Source: Chanos chanos
Lineage: Eukaryota; Chordata; Actinopteri; Gonorynchiformes; Chanidae
Direction: 5' to 3'
DNA length: 64,000 nt
Assembly (NCBI RefSeq): GCF_902362185.1
Contig: NC_044507.1
Location: 15,343,044-15,407,043, forward strand
Of the stretch, positions 1 to 13,200 are shown in pieces (the stretch's first letter is position 1; each line of letters begins with the position of its first letter). A model generated the notes under the pieces. It saw only the letters and a list, made by a program, of their open reading frames with translations, searched no databases and was not told where the DNA came from. A program made the translations under genes and the position numbers.

Positions 1-1949
1 ACGAATGAAAAAAAAGAAAGAAAGAAAGAAAACCAAAAGAACTATATCCATTCATTTTCATAGAGCTGACATTTAGTAATGAGGATGCATGTTTATAACT
101 TAATCATAAACAAAAGAATGAAAGGCAGCTGAAATACCGCTTTGGGACTGGAGCCATATGGATTCTATCCCCCAAAGAAATTCACATAGTAAACAACAAA
201 TCTGCAAAACTGGATCCTAATCCACAGAAATGCTAGTGTTAGGACATAAAATGTACCGAATGATAGAAATACTATAAATTTAAACCAAAAATGAAGAGTA
301 ACGGGATTAAGATTTAGTAGATTACGAATTAGTAGAACAATAACAAAAATGACAGATCACAGGTTTTTGGAATAAGGGATGTTCCAAAGCATTTGCTGAA
401 ATTCTCTATTTGCTTAATTCTCCCAAACAGTATTTGCATCTCATAAGGTAATTTAAAAATGTCATTTTACAAGTCATTCATTATAAACTATTATAAACTC
501 ATATACTTTTATCTTTGTAGATGACTTCTGAGCTGGGCCTTTAAAATGTTTGTTTTTTCTATGCACCCCTTTCGTAACCTCAGATGGAAACAGTTCAGCG
601 CAATTTGCCAGCTTACCCCAGTTCTTTCCAGAAAGAATGTTTACAGTCTGGTCAGTTCCTTATCCCTGACCCTCCTCTGACTCCCTAATCTTTTTTTTTT
701 ATTATTTCTGGGTCAAATATTCTGTACCTAGCATGCACACCAGTCTATCAATACTTAGGCCAAGACATGTCCTGTGTTTCCCTATTGCCCTCGGTTGGGT
801 TTGGTTACCTAGCAACCATAACTGGAGCAGAAGGCATAAGGAGGAGAATAAACAATCCTCTGTCAGTGGGGGATTGAATGGTTGTTCCTCTTTTCCTCAT
901 GCAAGACTTGAGCATGACCATTTTATTGTGCAACCTTCCTTGAGATAAACTTAGTGGGTTAAGTTTGGCCTGTTCATAACAATGAAAATCTGTTGTGTCT
1001 ACTGTTGCGACAGTGACCAATTCAACTGGTAAACTGTATTTCATATTTGTGTGTGTGTGTGTGTGTCATAGGTTCACATTTTCTTGGAGAATAAAATCTA
1101 TCATCCTGTTGGGATCTTAACTCAACCCTCTTGAAACCCTGCAATAACACAAAAAGCATTGCATGTCCACATTAGTATTTGGGCTTTTAACACATTAAAT
1201 ATGAGATAACAAATCTCCAGAAGCACAGCATAAACTTTCAAGAAGGTCAGAAATGTTTTCCAGTAAATAGGCATAATGCATAATTGCCATTGTAAACAAC
1301 CTTTGGTTTTTATCTTTAAGTATCATACTGCCAACATTCTGAAGCTTAGGCCAAGACACTACATCAAAATGACCTGTTGTTCAGGCATAACGCTGACATT
1401 ACTGTGTGCTCTGCCATTCACACAGATATCATGTGAGATGTTTTTTTTAAGCACCTCTAGAGGACTAAAAAGATCCTGAAACATAAAAAAGGGGCCTTTC
1501 ACAAGGAGGCAATGATTTGTCAACTAATGTGATAATGTCCCTCAAAAGCACACCACTTTTGTAAAAGCAAATTAAGACAACATTTTATTAACAGAAAACA
1601 CAAACTAAATTTTGTTGTACATCAAAACTACTTCATGAAACTCAATCGAGTCACTTGAAAAACAAAGCTGTTTGTTATATGTTCCAAACGAATGTCTTGA
1701 GCAACCAAATGTTTATCTCAAGAGTTGATTTTCCCCTTGCACATGATCAAACCTAAATAGTCTCTTTAACAAGTATGGCAAAGACATTAGAGTGTATGAC
1801 TACTGAAAGTACACCAATGAAAAAATTATCCAATGGTTTGTGCAACTGAACTAACATGATGATCTGAAAGATAGAATTCTGAAATTAAAACTTAAGGGAA
1901 TAAGAAAGAATTTCGCTGTCTTTACTTTGTATCGTTTTTGAGTTCTCAC
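1..1949 (-). other. Intron 1 of the abca3-like gene; no further exon recognised
   Basis: This AT-rich stretch lies downstream of the abca3 first coding exon. I looked on the minus strand for the next ABCA exon, which should encode the first membrane helix, and did not see it. A short (GT)n tract lies at 1049-1066. The short open frames here have no family resemblance. Confidence 0.5.
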
Positions 1950-2003
1950 CTGCTGAATGTAGTTTTTCCAGACGAGCAGCCCAAACTGTCTCAAAACTGC
2001 CAT
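1950..2003 (-). CDS. abca3: ABCA3-like lipid transporter, first coding exon (gene continues off the left edge)
   Basis: ABCA3 is an ABC transporter that loads phospholipid into lamellar bodies and related organelles. Seen: read on the minus strand from the ATG at 2003, 18 codons give MAVLRQFGLLVWKNYIQQ, nearly identical to the start of mammalian ABCA3 (MAVLRQLALLLWKNY). The exon stops exactly at a GTGAG donor (intron begins at 1949). It starts at an acceptor (TTTTCACCAG) that places about 29 bases of 5' UTR (2004-2032) in the same exon. The reading frame upstream of this ATG also stays open, but that part runs into the acceptor and is not coding. ABCA family members share this N-terminal pattern before the first membrane helix, so a close ABCA paralogue is possible. 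The remaining exons are not in the window. Confidence 0.72.
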
Positions 2004-2032
2004 TTTGGAAGGACTGACCAGCAGTGCACAAC

Positions 2033-4490
2033 CTGGTGAAAAATGAATAGCATGGTTCATTAATGTTTAATGTAAGGAAGTGGGAGAAGTTCATGTGATT
2101 GATTATTGTAAAACACAAGCTGATTCGAAGGGACAAAGATGCTGTTGCTGCACATGGAATTTTTTTACCTACTGTAACATCACACCCGCTGATAAAAAAA
2201 ACCAAAACAAAGCAAAAAGCCAAATTTCACAACATACACCCAAAGAGGGAGAACTGAAAGTCTGAGAAAATCTAGTCATGGAATATACTGACGAGCATGA
2301 TCTGTATATTGTAGAAAAACCTACAAGGCTAAATTTTAGCCTAGAATCATGTGATGCACGCCACTATGGTCAACCACTGACAAGTTTAATATTAGGAGTT
2401 TACAGGCAATGAACAACACGATTAAGCAAAAACCAGGAAGGATTCAAACAAAGGGGATCAAGGTATGAGATACAGACGGGGGAAAGGACACTTGACAAAC
2501 ATGTTATTCAAGACAGTATCTGATTTTGATTGGCGTAAGTTTCACAATTGTCTGTGTGTCCATGGATCTTAAAATCAATGTTCTCCCTGTTTATGTGTCC
2601 ATGTGTGTGTGTGTTCCGTCAGAGCCTATGGGAAATTACAAGCATTAGATCAAATGAGGGATAATAAAGACCCATTTTCAGTGCTCTACATGTAAACAAA
2701 CACTCAGTGTTTTCAGTGGTAATGACCATATATATGCTTACTCAGAATCACATGAGGGATTCAACACCAGACACATGAAGTGACATTAACGTCTTATAAA
2801 CAAACAAGCTTTCAATTATGGAGTCAACTCAGCTTCTTACCATTAAAGTGGGTTTTCTGTGAAACCCGAAGACTCTCTAATTTAATTCATGAAGGACTGA
2901 CTGACTTATTCGCTTAAAGAACAGGTCTTTTGTTGTAATGGGTGTCTAGTGTCACATTACAGGAAAGACAAGAAAACAGAAATTGTTAACCACGCTAACG
3001 CATATGTTCGGTCTGTCCTATGTCAAGCCATGTCATTAAGCAGCGATTGTCAGAGACTGAAATTATCAGAGACTGCGCAACTATGTAAATTTTGAATTAA
3101 AAACATGTGCGATTGAACGGAATTAAGCAGAATTCTCAATTTGCGCAAGCCAACTGTGGCTTTACAATCAGTTATTTCCTAACTGATCTACTGAAATGAA
3201 CACTGTCATAACTCATGCAAGTATTTAGACACTGGCAATGAAAATGAAAACATCAGAGCCATAAAGAGAAACGTCAGCCATCGTTTAACTGTTCACAAAG
3301 ACAACCTTTGTGCTCGCTTTGCTACACATTCTCTGTAACAGGCATAAGTGATTACGTGTAAAAGACTTAGAAGGCACATGAATTCATACCATATGCAAAC
3401 AGAGACTGCGATGCTTTGTCATTTTCTAACATTTGTATCCGAAATGGATCTGAATCTTGTCTTTGAGATCTGTTCACCGTGCCTGCCCGCAGCGAGCATA
3501 GGCCGAGCGATTGGCCAAATGGCCTGTCTATCATGACATTACTACTGATGGGGTAAGGTGACTAAGAGGACCATTAGAAAATCTGTAGGATAAATTTAAA
3601 ATATCGATTCTTCTGAGCATACGCCAACACAAGGAGATTACACAATATGAGCACAAATTGCAAATTACCTTGACAGAGTAGGTGTTCGGTGGCTATATGA
3701 ACTTCATAGGCTTTCTCTGAGGCGGTGTCCAAAAATCTTTTATGATTACTAGTGGTGGGTAAATGTTGATAATCTGAGCTGAATCTTCAGCAGAGGCTCT
3801 CCCGTCACTACATGCCCATGAAAAAATATAAATCTCGAATCCGGGCAGAAATCTTCAGTTATGAAGTGATCTCATTGCACTGCACCAAGAGCTGCTAGAG
3901 CTCCCCGTCATTCTCCGATAAAAACAAATAATACCGGAACTGGTCTCTGTCACGTGATCAACAGGAGCGTTGTTAAATGGCCACGATTGACTACAAAGCC
4001 TCCGCTGTGTGGATTTCTAAAAGAATGAACTAATTGAAAGGCAGTTTAGGGAGGGAGTGAGGGTCTCCTTAAGTTTTAAGAGGAATGTCACGTGTAGGTG
4101 TTAAATGTGCACATTTACCCAGTGTGGGTATTGTGAACTTAAATTCTTGCTTGCTGCATTGTTGTTAATTGGCCCTTTCCTAAGTGCCAAGTGGCATTCC
4201 CTTTCAAAAAGTCCATTTCTACTAACTGTTTCTCAGCAAAAAAATTCTTTAACAGTATTTAATGAGCGCTGCAAAATCTCTCACAAGCGCTCATACAAAA
4301 AGATACCAAATAAGAGAAGATGGTGCTTTATTGAACCCTAAGCAGAGACAACAAAAAAGAAAGAGAGAGGAGAGAGAAAAATGTCATTATCTTTACCCAT
4401 GTCGTTAACATGTTTGTTTCAATGTTTGAACCGACTGGGAGGGGGACACTAGTGTGTCTCATTTCAATAGAGCAACAGACAGTTCTTTGA
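2033..4490. other. Upstream region of abca3; no gene seen
   Basis: About 2.5 kb between the abca3 coding exon and the probable end of ccnf transcription. It must hold the abca3 promoter and any earlier 5' UTR exon, but I cannot place them. A more CG-rich patch around 3470-3520 is the only local composition change I noticed. The open frames are short and unremarkable. Confidence 0.4.
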
Positions 4491-6225
4491 CTTCCACTAT
4501 GGTAATGGTTTATTGTAGTTTTTGGAATTCAGCACATAAAAACTATCAAGTTTCAAGTACAAGTGGCTCAGCATGGGTGTGTACATTTACATATTTACAC
4601 ACATACAAACACAAACGTTTTGAAAGAAAATATTTACAGTCACAACCTTGTGGAGCTAGATATACAGTACTGACATAACCATCAAAAATAATTTAATGCT
4701 TTTAGTGTTGTGACTTCCGTTTCTCAAGGAGATCAACCTCACACGTATTCATTAAAACCAACAGCTGATTGTTCAAGCATTGTGAATGTCGCCATAAAAA
4801 ACTAACACTTTTGATGCAGATAATGACTGATTTTTTTTTTTTTTTTAGAGCTGGATAAAAAAAAAAAAAAGAAATAAAAGTGCTTGGCTCTGTTTAAGCT
4901 TAAGAAACGGCATGTCAAACATCCCCAACATTAAATTTATAGCGGCTGTCGCGTGGATTCATCCACAACTTCACAAAAGGACCACACAAAGATTTGTTCA
5001 CCACTCGTCAGTCATTGCAAGTCATCGGTGGCATCACAACCTGATACTTAGTGTGTGAGAAATAACACAGTATATGTATGTTTTGTGAGTTACTCCATAA
5101 CTAGTGAACTCTGTTGGCCAATTTGGGAACAGATTTCACTTAACAAAAAAAAGCGTAAACCCGCAAAGAGAAATTTGCAAGCTAAGACATGCACCGTTGG
5201 GGAGGGAATTTCACAGGGCCAAATATTAGCTGGACGTCATTGACATATATGCTGTCAAAGGTCCAAACTGTTCAGTAAGAATAACATTCCTAATTTTATC
5301 CCCTAACCTCTGAATGCAATTTCATTTTTACACACACACAAAAAAAATTATCTGACAAATTAACCTGGATTCCTGAAACATCCTCCAGATTAACAGTTTA
5401 CAGTCTGGGTATCGACTGTGAGTGGTTTACTTCGTCATAACTTACTCTTTGTAAGTACCTTTGGCATCTGACATGGCTTTGAGTCAAGGATGGGCCTCAA
5501 AGTCCATATTAATGAATGGAGCGATGGCTTCAGTCATCATCATGAAAACAATTAGATAGTTAAGCTATCTAAAAAAAAAAGATGTTGTTGAGCCCCTGAA
5601 ACAAACTATCCCTGCAGTGTAAAATGAACTGGTCCTATTAGGCAGTGCATATTCAACACAGAACTGCTTCATTTCAGCTTCCTCTGTAGTTGAAGAATTC
5701 CAAGGACAAACTGTATTTCCTGAATGTTTTCACCAGTGGCAAAGAATCATATAAGTTCTGAGATAGTCCTTTGAGTTATGAGGTTTGCAGGACGTGAGAT
5801 AGGTTGTTGCAGAGTTTGAATAGTTCATGACAAGAGCCCATCACAGACGAAATGTAATGCGATCATCTTGATATGGCAGTGCATGTGTTCCAGTGGTTTT
5901 AAATATGAGGAAAGTTCACAAAAAGCATTGCTTTTAACTCCAGGAAGATCAGAAATATCACGTCAGTGAGCACAACTGAAATGTAACAGCAAAAAAAATG
6001 GAAGGAGAGATCTGAAGGACGACTACTTTTTTTTCCTTCTCTCTCGTCTCGTCGCCCTCGTCATTATTTAAAGCTCATAGTGGGTCTGTTGGCAAACACA
6101 CACCTCTGTCTGTCTGTTTCTCCGAGGTCCGAGGAGGGGCAACAGGTACCCCCGGCTAAGTGAAAGGTAATGAAAAAAAGCTGCCTAATCATCCGTCATT
6201 CACAGGCTGTCAAACCTGTCATCTC
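4491..6225 (-). other. Probable ccnf 3' UTR with candidate poly(A) signal
   Basis: Downstream of the ccnf stop codon on the minus strand there is no open frame of interest for 1.7 kb. An AATAAA on the minus strand (plus-strand TTTATT at 4509-4514) is a good candidate poly(A) signal, and a second lies at 4327-4332. A 3' UTR of about 1.7 kb would be normal for cyclin F. No transcript data are available, so the end is inferred. Confidence 0.4.
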
Positions 6226-9200
6226 TCACAGGCTCAGGAACGCCACGGCATCGGCCGTTCCCTCCGCGCGCTCTCCCGCGCCCTCTGCCTCACCCCCGCT
6301 GTGAGCTGCCGTGTTTTTCCTCTTCACTTGCCTGCGGGCGGAGCCCTGGGGCCTCTGCATGGGAACGAGCAGGCGAAAGCCCGGGGAGGCGGAGGCTGAG
6401 GTAGGTCCCCGGGCGGGGCCGGCAGGGGACGGCGAGCGGGGCGCGAGCGAAGAGGACGCGGACGGGCTGACGCACTGGACGGAGGAATAGCCCGAGCTGT
6501 GAGCGTCGGCCGAGCAGGTAGCGGAGGACAGTTCCAGGGCCTGAGCTTGGCTCTTGCCGCGCACTCTGACTTCACCTACGTCACATTCTTTTGTGTCATC
6601 TGCTTCACAGAGGCTGTCTTCATCGCTGGAGAGCGCACGACAGTACAGCCGTCCGTCTTCAGGTTCCGCATCCAGCTCTAGCTGTACGGCCAGGGCTGAG
6701 GCTATAGAGGAAAAAAAAAAAATCAGACAGACAGATATGATTATTAGTGGAGGCAGTGTGCAGTTTATCGCACATTACTACTACGAAAAATTTCATTATA
6801 ATTATTTCAGTTCTTTAACTCCCGGTTCACATCAATAACTACTGTATGGGTCTGCAACCAACAGTTTCAGAAGTAGGCTACTATCTTTCAGAAAACAAGA
6901 GAACATATGTCTATTCGAGGAGAGATTTGGAAAATATTATTTTCCCCCTTCTTTGATCCCACCCTTTTCCCTGTAATTATTGGTGGGTGTAGTTGCGGGA
7001 GTGGAAAGCTGACAAGTGATGTAAGAGGGGATTTAAACACATCTATCATGAAGTTCATGAGCAGTCTAAAATGACATGGCTCTCTGATCAAAGACTGACT
7101 CAGTTGCCTTTGTATTAGGAGAGCTGGAACGGGAAGAGGCTGTTAAGTGATCTCGTCATCTCTTGACTCACTCTCTGCGTCCCTCTCGCCCTCGCTCTCC
7201 TGGTCACCCTCGTAGCCAGAGCAGGAAGTGTCCAGGCTCCAATCCAGGATGTCCCCCAGCAGCATCTCCTCCTGAGTGGACAGCTCGGCTGTGGGCGTGG
7301 CCAGGAAGCTGCCTCTGTGGGCTTGCATGCTGTCCTCACGCCTCCTGGGTAGGGGAAAAAGATGACACAGGGAGGGTTACAACAAACTCTGTTTCCCCTC
7401 ACGGAAAGGAGTTCCAGACAGATACTAAGTGAGCATTTAGAGTCTAGACATTGACACATGGGTCAAACATCCTGACAAAAACACATGTTCAAGAAAAAAA
7501 CTTGAGAAAGTAAAAAAAGACTGATGCATTGGTATTTACCTCTTGCTGTTACTGGAGGGAGAGGAGAGGAAGGTGTGGATGTCTGCTGGTTGGCCGGTGG
7601 GACTGAGAGGCTCCATCTGAGGCTCCACCTCTGGAACCTCCAGCACCTGACAGAGCTCCTTGTACCCCATCATCTGTTTAACACACATCACAACCATGAT
7701 CAAAACCAGCACAGGAAATAACGCTGACAGTAACAAGCCACACGAAGAGCACACACTTACCGTCTCTTTGCTAATCTGCTGGTAAGCATCATCCTCAAAC
7801 CTTTGCTTCACTCCTGTCAGAGAGACATGCCTGTAGTCTTTGGGAATATCTTTACTGAAGCTGAGGAGAGAGACAAAAAGACAAAAGCTAAGTACTCAGC
7901 TGAGAGACATCTTACAATATCATTTTTGCAGCCAGAAAAGGCCAAGGCAAACATAAAAAGGTCTTTAAATTGTCTAAAGGCACCGTTTTGACATAACTTC
8001 TCTTCAGCTGACGCACATCTAAGCCGCGCATGACTCACCCAACCCAATCTCTCGTCCACACATATTGATCACTTCTGTGCGCTTGTTTGGGAGTCTAGTT
8101 AACACGAGCCGAGAATAGAACGCAGAGACTCTCTGAACTCGTGCTTAAATCAATATAATTGGTCTCTTTTATGGCAGGGCCACATGAACCTCTGCGGTTC
8201 CTTTGTCTTCATGCAAGTGCCTTGAAACACAGAATCTGTGAAATTATAATTGGTGTTGAGAAACGCAGTAGACAAAGGGACGGCAGTGAAGTGCTGCTCA
8301 TAGGATCTTTTGTCTGTGCATGTTCGCGGGGGAGGAGGATGCATCCGCGCGCATGCGGATGCATTCCGATAATGACCAACCACAATGGACGCCGTTAAAG
8401 GCTTTTTTTTTTGTTGTTTTTTTTTTTAAAATCAGACTGGAGCAGACAGTATTAACACAGCTGTGTGAGAGCAGGTGAGAGAAGGCCCTGGGCTCCTGCT
8501 CCGCCGTAAATACGGGTCAGCGGCGGCTGAATGCGGAGGCCGACTCAGCACGGCGTCACTCTTCAAAGCAAAGCTACAGCGTCACAGCTGGAGGGAGGCC
8601 CTCCCGTCGTCCCCCGTCCGAACCAGAGCCAAATTAGCTTTTTCGCCGGGAGTCGGCCACATAATAGAGCGAGGCACTCAGAGGCTCAGAATTAATGTGA
8701 AGCTGACGGGAAATGTGTGAAGGGCAAGAGATCCAAATTTCGTCTAAGTGTCAAGAGCCACAGGACGTGGGAAAAATGAATTTTCTTCTTCCTTACAGAG
8801 TCGAGAACTCAGCAGTGGATTACGGTGAGAAATACGCCGCGGGGCCTGAAACCTATTTTACCAAAACTTCTGTGAGAAAGTAAAGCCAAAGTTTCAGCTG
8901 TATGCTAAGAGTTAACTGTTCCTCAAAGTCTGGTGTAGGGTAATGTGGAGTTAAAGGAGTCCACATTTACAGGCCCAACGAGTCAAACCCAGAACAGGTG
9001 CTGCCTTATAGCAAAAAGGCCAAAAAAGATGAGCAAACCCCCTGTTAACATACCTTCTGTATCTATCTCACTAGATACAACTGCTTTGCCAGCGAAACTA
9101 AAATGGCTAATTGTATGCAGGAAGAACTAGCTAAGACAATAAGAGCTCTTTAGCAGAACTGGAAAGCAGCCACAGTTAACACTTCCCAATTCAAACACCA

Positions 9201-10221
9201 TCTCTACACACAAATGAACATGCACACATGAAAACACACACACACACACACACCACTTTTGCCTCTTTGCAAAGTGTTTCCCCAGTTACACTCAAATGGG
9301 ACCCATAACACTTCATTTATTTACTTTTCAGGCACTGCTTACGGGTTCTGACTATTTTTACATATTTTGTCCTCGGGCTTAATTCCTGAGATGTAGATTT
9401 AGGGGCCAAAATACAAAGTCTGGAAAATGGAGAAATGTCCGTCTTGTTTGTGTGCCAACCTTTGCCCTGCCAGACTGATGTGGTTGCTGAGAGAGAGAGA
9501 GCTTTCCACACAAAGTGACCGACCTCTTACTTTCTTTTTTCCTGAAATATTAAATGATCCAAATAGGACCAGAGAAACTAGGAAAGAATCTTCTTTCAAA
9601 GTTTTTTCAGCCAAACTTACTCAACGGGGGAAAAACCATCCACTAAATCTACTAAAATAATCATCTTGAATCATCTAAATTCAACGCAAAACGCTGCGGC
9701 AGCTGAATGAAACCATCACAGAACTCTGCTTTTGGATCGTAACAATTTCCTACTCTGTAAAATACTCACCATTTCATGTAGAGCAGCATGGCGTTGGGGA
9801 TGAGGTCTTGCTTACTGAAGCCCTGTATTTTCAACCAGCTGGCTTGGCCAGACAGGGACTGTATGCAGGGAAACAGAGAGAGAAATTTAACAAGAGTTCA
9901 AACTTCATTTAACACTGCGTTAACAATCACTGGTTTCAGTCACGCCATCATCGCTTTCAGCAGAGAAGATATTGTTAGAGATCATCAGGGAACTGATGCA
10001 AGGTCACATTTAGAAAGAAATAGAGAGAGAGAGAGAGAGAGGGCGAGAGAGAGAGGGCGAGAGAGAGAAAGAGACAGAGAGAGAGAGGGTGAGAGAGAGA
10101 AAGAGAGAGTGAGAGAGAGAAAGAGACAGAGAGAGAGAGAGAGAGTGAGAGAGAGAAAGAGACAGAGAGAGAGAGAGAGAGAGAAAGAGACAGAGAGAGA
10201 GAGAGAGAGTGAGAGAGAGAA

Positions 10222-10273
<52 letters not shown>

Positions 10274-13200
10274 AGCGAGAGAGAGGGGAGAGCATGTGTA
10301 CCGTAGCTGTGTAGGGCTCGGGTGAGCAGGAGAGCAGCAGTGGCGAGGCAAGCGGTGGGTGGAACGGTGAGGGAGGTGTAGAGCAGAGACAGTTCACAGA
10401 TGTAGCTGAAGAGGTGGACGCTGCGTCTCTCCATAGGCAAAAGAGACTGTAACACCTCACCGTAATCCAGCAGAGTGGGAGTCTAAGAGAACGGAAATGT
10501 GTTCCAATGAACCATCAATTCATTTATCATACTGACATCACACACAGCATCACGGACACAACTAAAAAAATCATTTCAACAACAACAAAAAAAAATCATT
10601 TCAACATATTCTATGAGCTAGTTAACTCTTTACAGAGAACACAGGGGCATAAAGCAGAAGAAACAAAAACAAACAAATAAACAAAAAATAATAATAAAAA
10701 AAAGAAAACAAAGGGCATTGGGACAATTTAAAAACACTCAACATGTTTTTTGGCATACTCCCTGTAAGACTTGGACCATTAAGGGCTTATTGCCCTGAGT
10801 CATGGCAGTCTCATGACTAAAGCAAACTACTCACTCTGATCTTGCCCTGCAGTACAGAGATGACCTCCCCCATCATCCGCACCAGGTCCTCATACTGATA
10901 TGTATTATCAGTAAGCCACACAGCCTCACGGATAGTCAAGATCTCCTTACTCAAGTACCTGACAACAGATACAGGCAGAGAAGAGTTCAAAATGCATTTC
11001 AGAGCAGGTCATGAACACACACATATTACAGTAAGGATCACTGATACAGCAGTGCAAACTAACTAACTAACTAAATTGAATAAATTAAAAAAAAAAGAAA
11101 GTACAGAAGTACAGTTCGACTGGTCTTAAAATGTATTCTGTAGGAGTGTTGAAAGGTAGATGGGGAATGTAAAGAGGTACTTCTCTCTGAAGGAACATGG
11201 ACAATGAACAAAACAAGCTGCTCTCTGTTTCTCTTACCGGGTGCAGACAACCATGCAGGCAATCCCCAGCAGCTGCAGCTTGGCTTTAGGTACAGATCGG
11301 AGGGCCAGGTAGCGGTCCACGCAACCCACAGTCACATGTAGCACCAGACTAGAGAAATCCTTCATAGTAGTTACCTCCACCAACCAGTCCACCAGGATGT
11401 ATCTGAGAGGGAGAACACCCAAGAGATATAAAATGAAAAACAGCCCACAGCAGAAAGGGCTGAAAAACTTAACATTGGCATATAGTTACCATCTTAAAAA
11501 AAAAAAATAAAAAAAATGGTTTGAGACCAGCCATAGACTCAGACTTTTCCTTCGCACCTCATTGTATCGTTAATGCCCTGCTTCAGCATGTCCTCTACAC
11601 GTCGCCTTGGAGATGGACAGGAGCGGAAGAGCTGAGCCACCAAGTCAGCGCAGGCCTTGGGCTCCAGGCCCAGAGGGTTTCCACTACCGCATGACTTGGC
11701 AAGCGAAAGCTGAGTGATGAGAGAGAATAAATAAATAAATAAATAAAGCTACAATGCCGAAAGAGCACAACAGAAGTCCCACACACTCTCCCTAAATCAA
11801 CAAGGAGTTTACTTGTTCTGTCTGATTGATCAGGATTACAGAGGATACACAAAGCCCCTGACGAGGCTCGTTTGTTTAAAAAAAAATAATGACTTTATAT
11901 TTATATTTGCAGCTATCAGCAATACCCCAGGCTTCCACATTAAGCACTCTGACCTATGATTTAACACATTTCAGAATGCATCCCACCCACATCCACCCCA
12001 CGCATTAAAAAAAAAACCAAAAAACAAACAAATTCCCCACAATAAGAAAGATGACAGGGCTGTCAGAGAATAAGAACAGATAAAAGCAGATAATATCGAG
12101 TCGGGGGAAGACTGGACCAGTACGCACTCCAGACATTATGTGGATGCAAATATAAGACGTTCAAGACAACTCGTGAAAAAAAAAACAAAAAAAAAAAAAC
12201 AAAGTGCGTCAGTTCAATGACAGTTATTTTGCCTGAAGGTGACCTTTTGTGGCCTATGAGTCACCTCATGTCTCTCCCCACTTCTTCAACTCACCTGAGC
12301 TTCCCAGCATCCCTTTGCCGCATAGTCTCTGAGAGTGCGCACACACTGGAGATATCTTCCCGGGTCAGCCATCTGAGCAGAACACAAAGAAACAGGCTTC
12401 AGGATTAACATAATAAAAAAGGAAAGCGGTGACAGACCCCTCCACCGAGGATGCAGCATAAAAGCGGTGGGGGGGGGGTACTCACGGCCGCTCTGCGATT
12501 ATGTTCCCACAGCAGGTAGGAGCTCTGCAGGCTGCCACTACAGGCAGATTCTTCCAGCATAGCCAGGGCCTCCACATGTTTCTCCTCATCCTATCCACAG
12601 AGACGGAGAACAGGGGAGAGAATGAGACGAATCACAATCACGAACGCGCAGGGACAGGTACTTCATAATCACGTCATCACACAGGGGCGAAGGGGAAATC
12701 AGCTATAAGAGGTACGAATTAAGAGGCTGGAAAGAGAAACTGGAAACTCACACTGTCACTGTCTTTGTTCAAAAAAAAAAAAAATTACCTACTAAGATCA
12801 TTTAATGTTGCATGTCTAAACCGCAAGCTAATTTGCATCCTACTTTGGAATGAAACTTTTGTTCTCTCACATCTTCAATTTCATATCCACTTACATCAAA
12901 GAGCTGAAGGACTCTGGCCAGACAATGAAGCAAGGTACCTCTCCTTTCCTACAAGAAAGAGAAAGGAAAGGACAAATTAAATCAGCACTAACATCAACAG
13001 CTGAGTAATATGAAAAAAAAAACAAAAAAAAAAAAACACATTAAGCATTTCACTGGACATTCAACAAAGTAAACCAAATTTACGCATATCAAAAATGATT
13101 ATTTAAGTACCATATGTAAAACAGTAGGCCTTCTCACTATCTTTTAGCTAATCCTTTGCTTATCCTTGCTACACAAGGTTTTTACTGTCTACTACTCCTT

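Noticed and set aside
6160-6681. Several overlapping Pro/Arg/Ala-rich frames on both strands
   Set aside because: They are shadows of the GC-rich last exon of ccnf. Only one minus-strand frame continues the family match to QVKRKN.
9770-9842. A downstream acceptor (CCAAG) for ccnf exon 13 that would avoid the frame break
   Set aside because: It would discard the PVWPSQLVENTG segment, which matches the family in the frame set by exon 12. The upstream CATACAG acceptor is also far better, so an extra base explains the data more simply.
10022-10286. Regular repeat units that could suggest a CRISPR array
   Set aside because: The units are simple GA repeats without unique spacers, in a vertebrate intron.
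9788-10460. Long Arg/Glu-rich and Ser/Leu-rich open frames on both strands
   Set aside because: They are translations of the GA microsatellite in ccnf intron 12, partly overlapping real ccnf exons in another frame.
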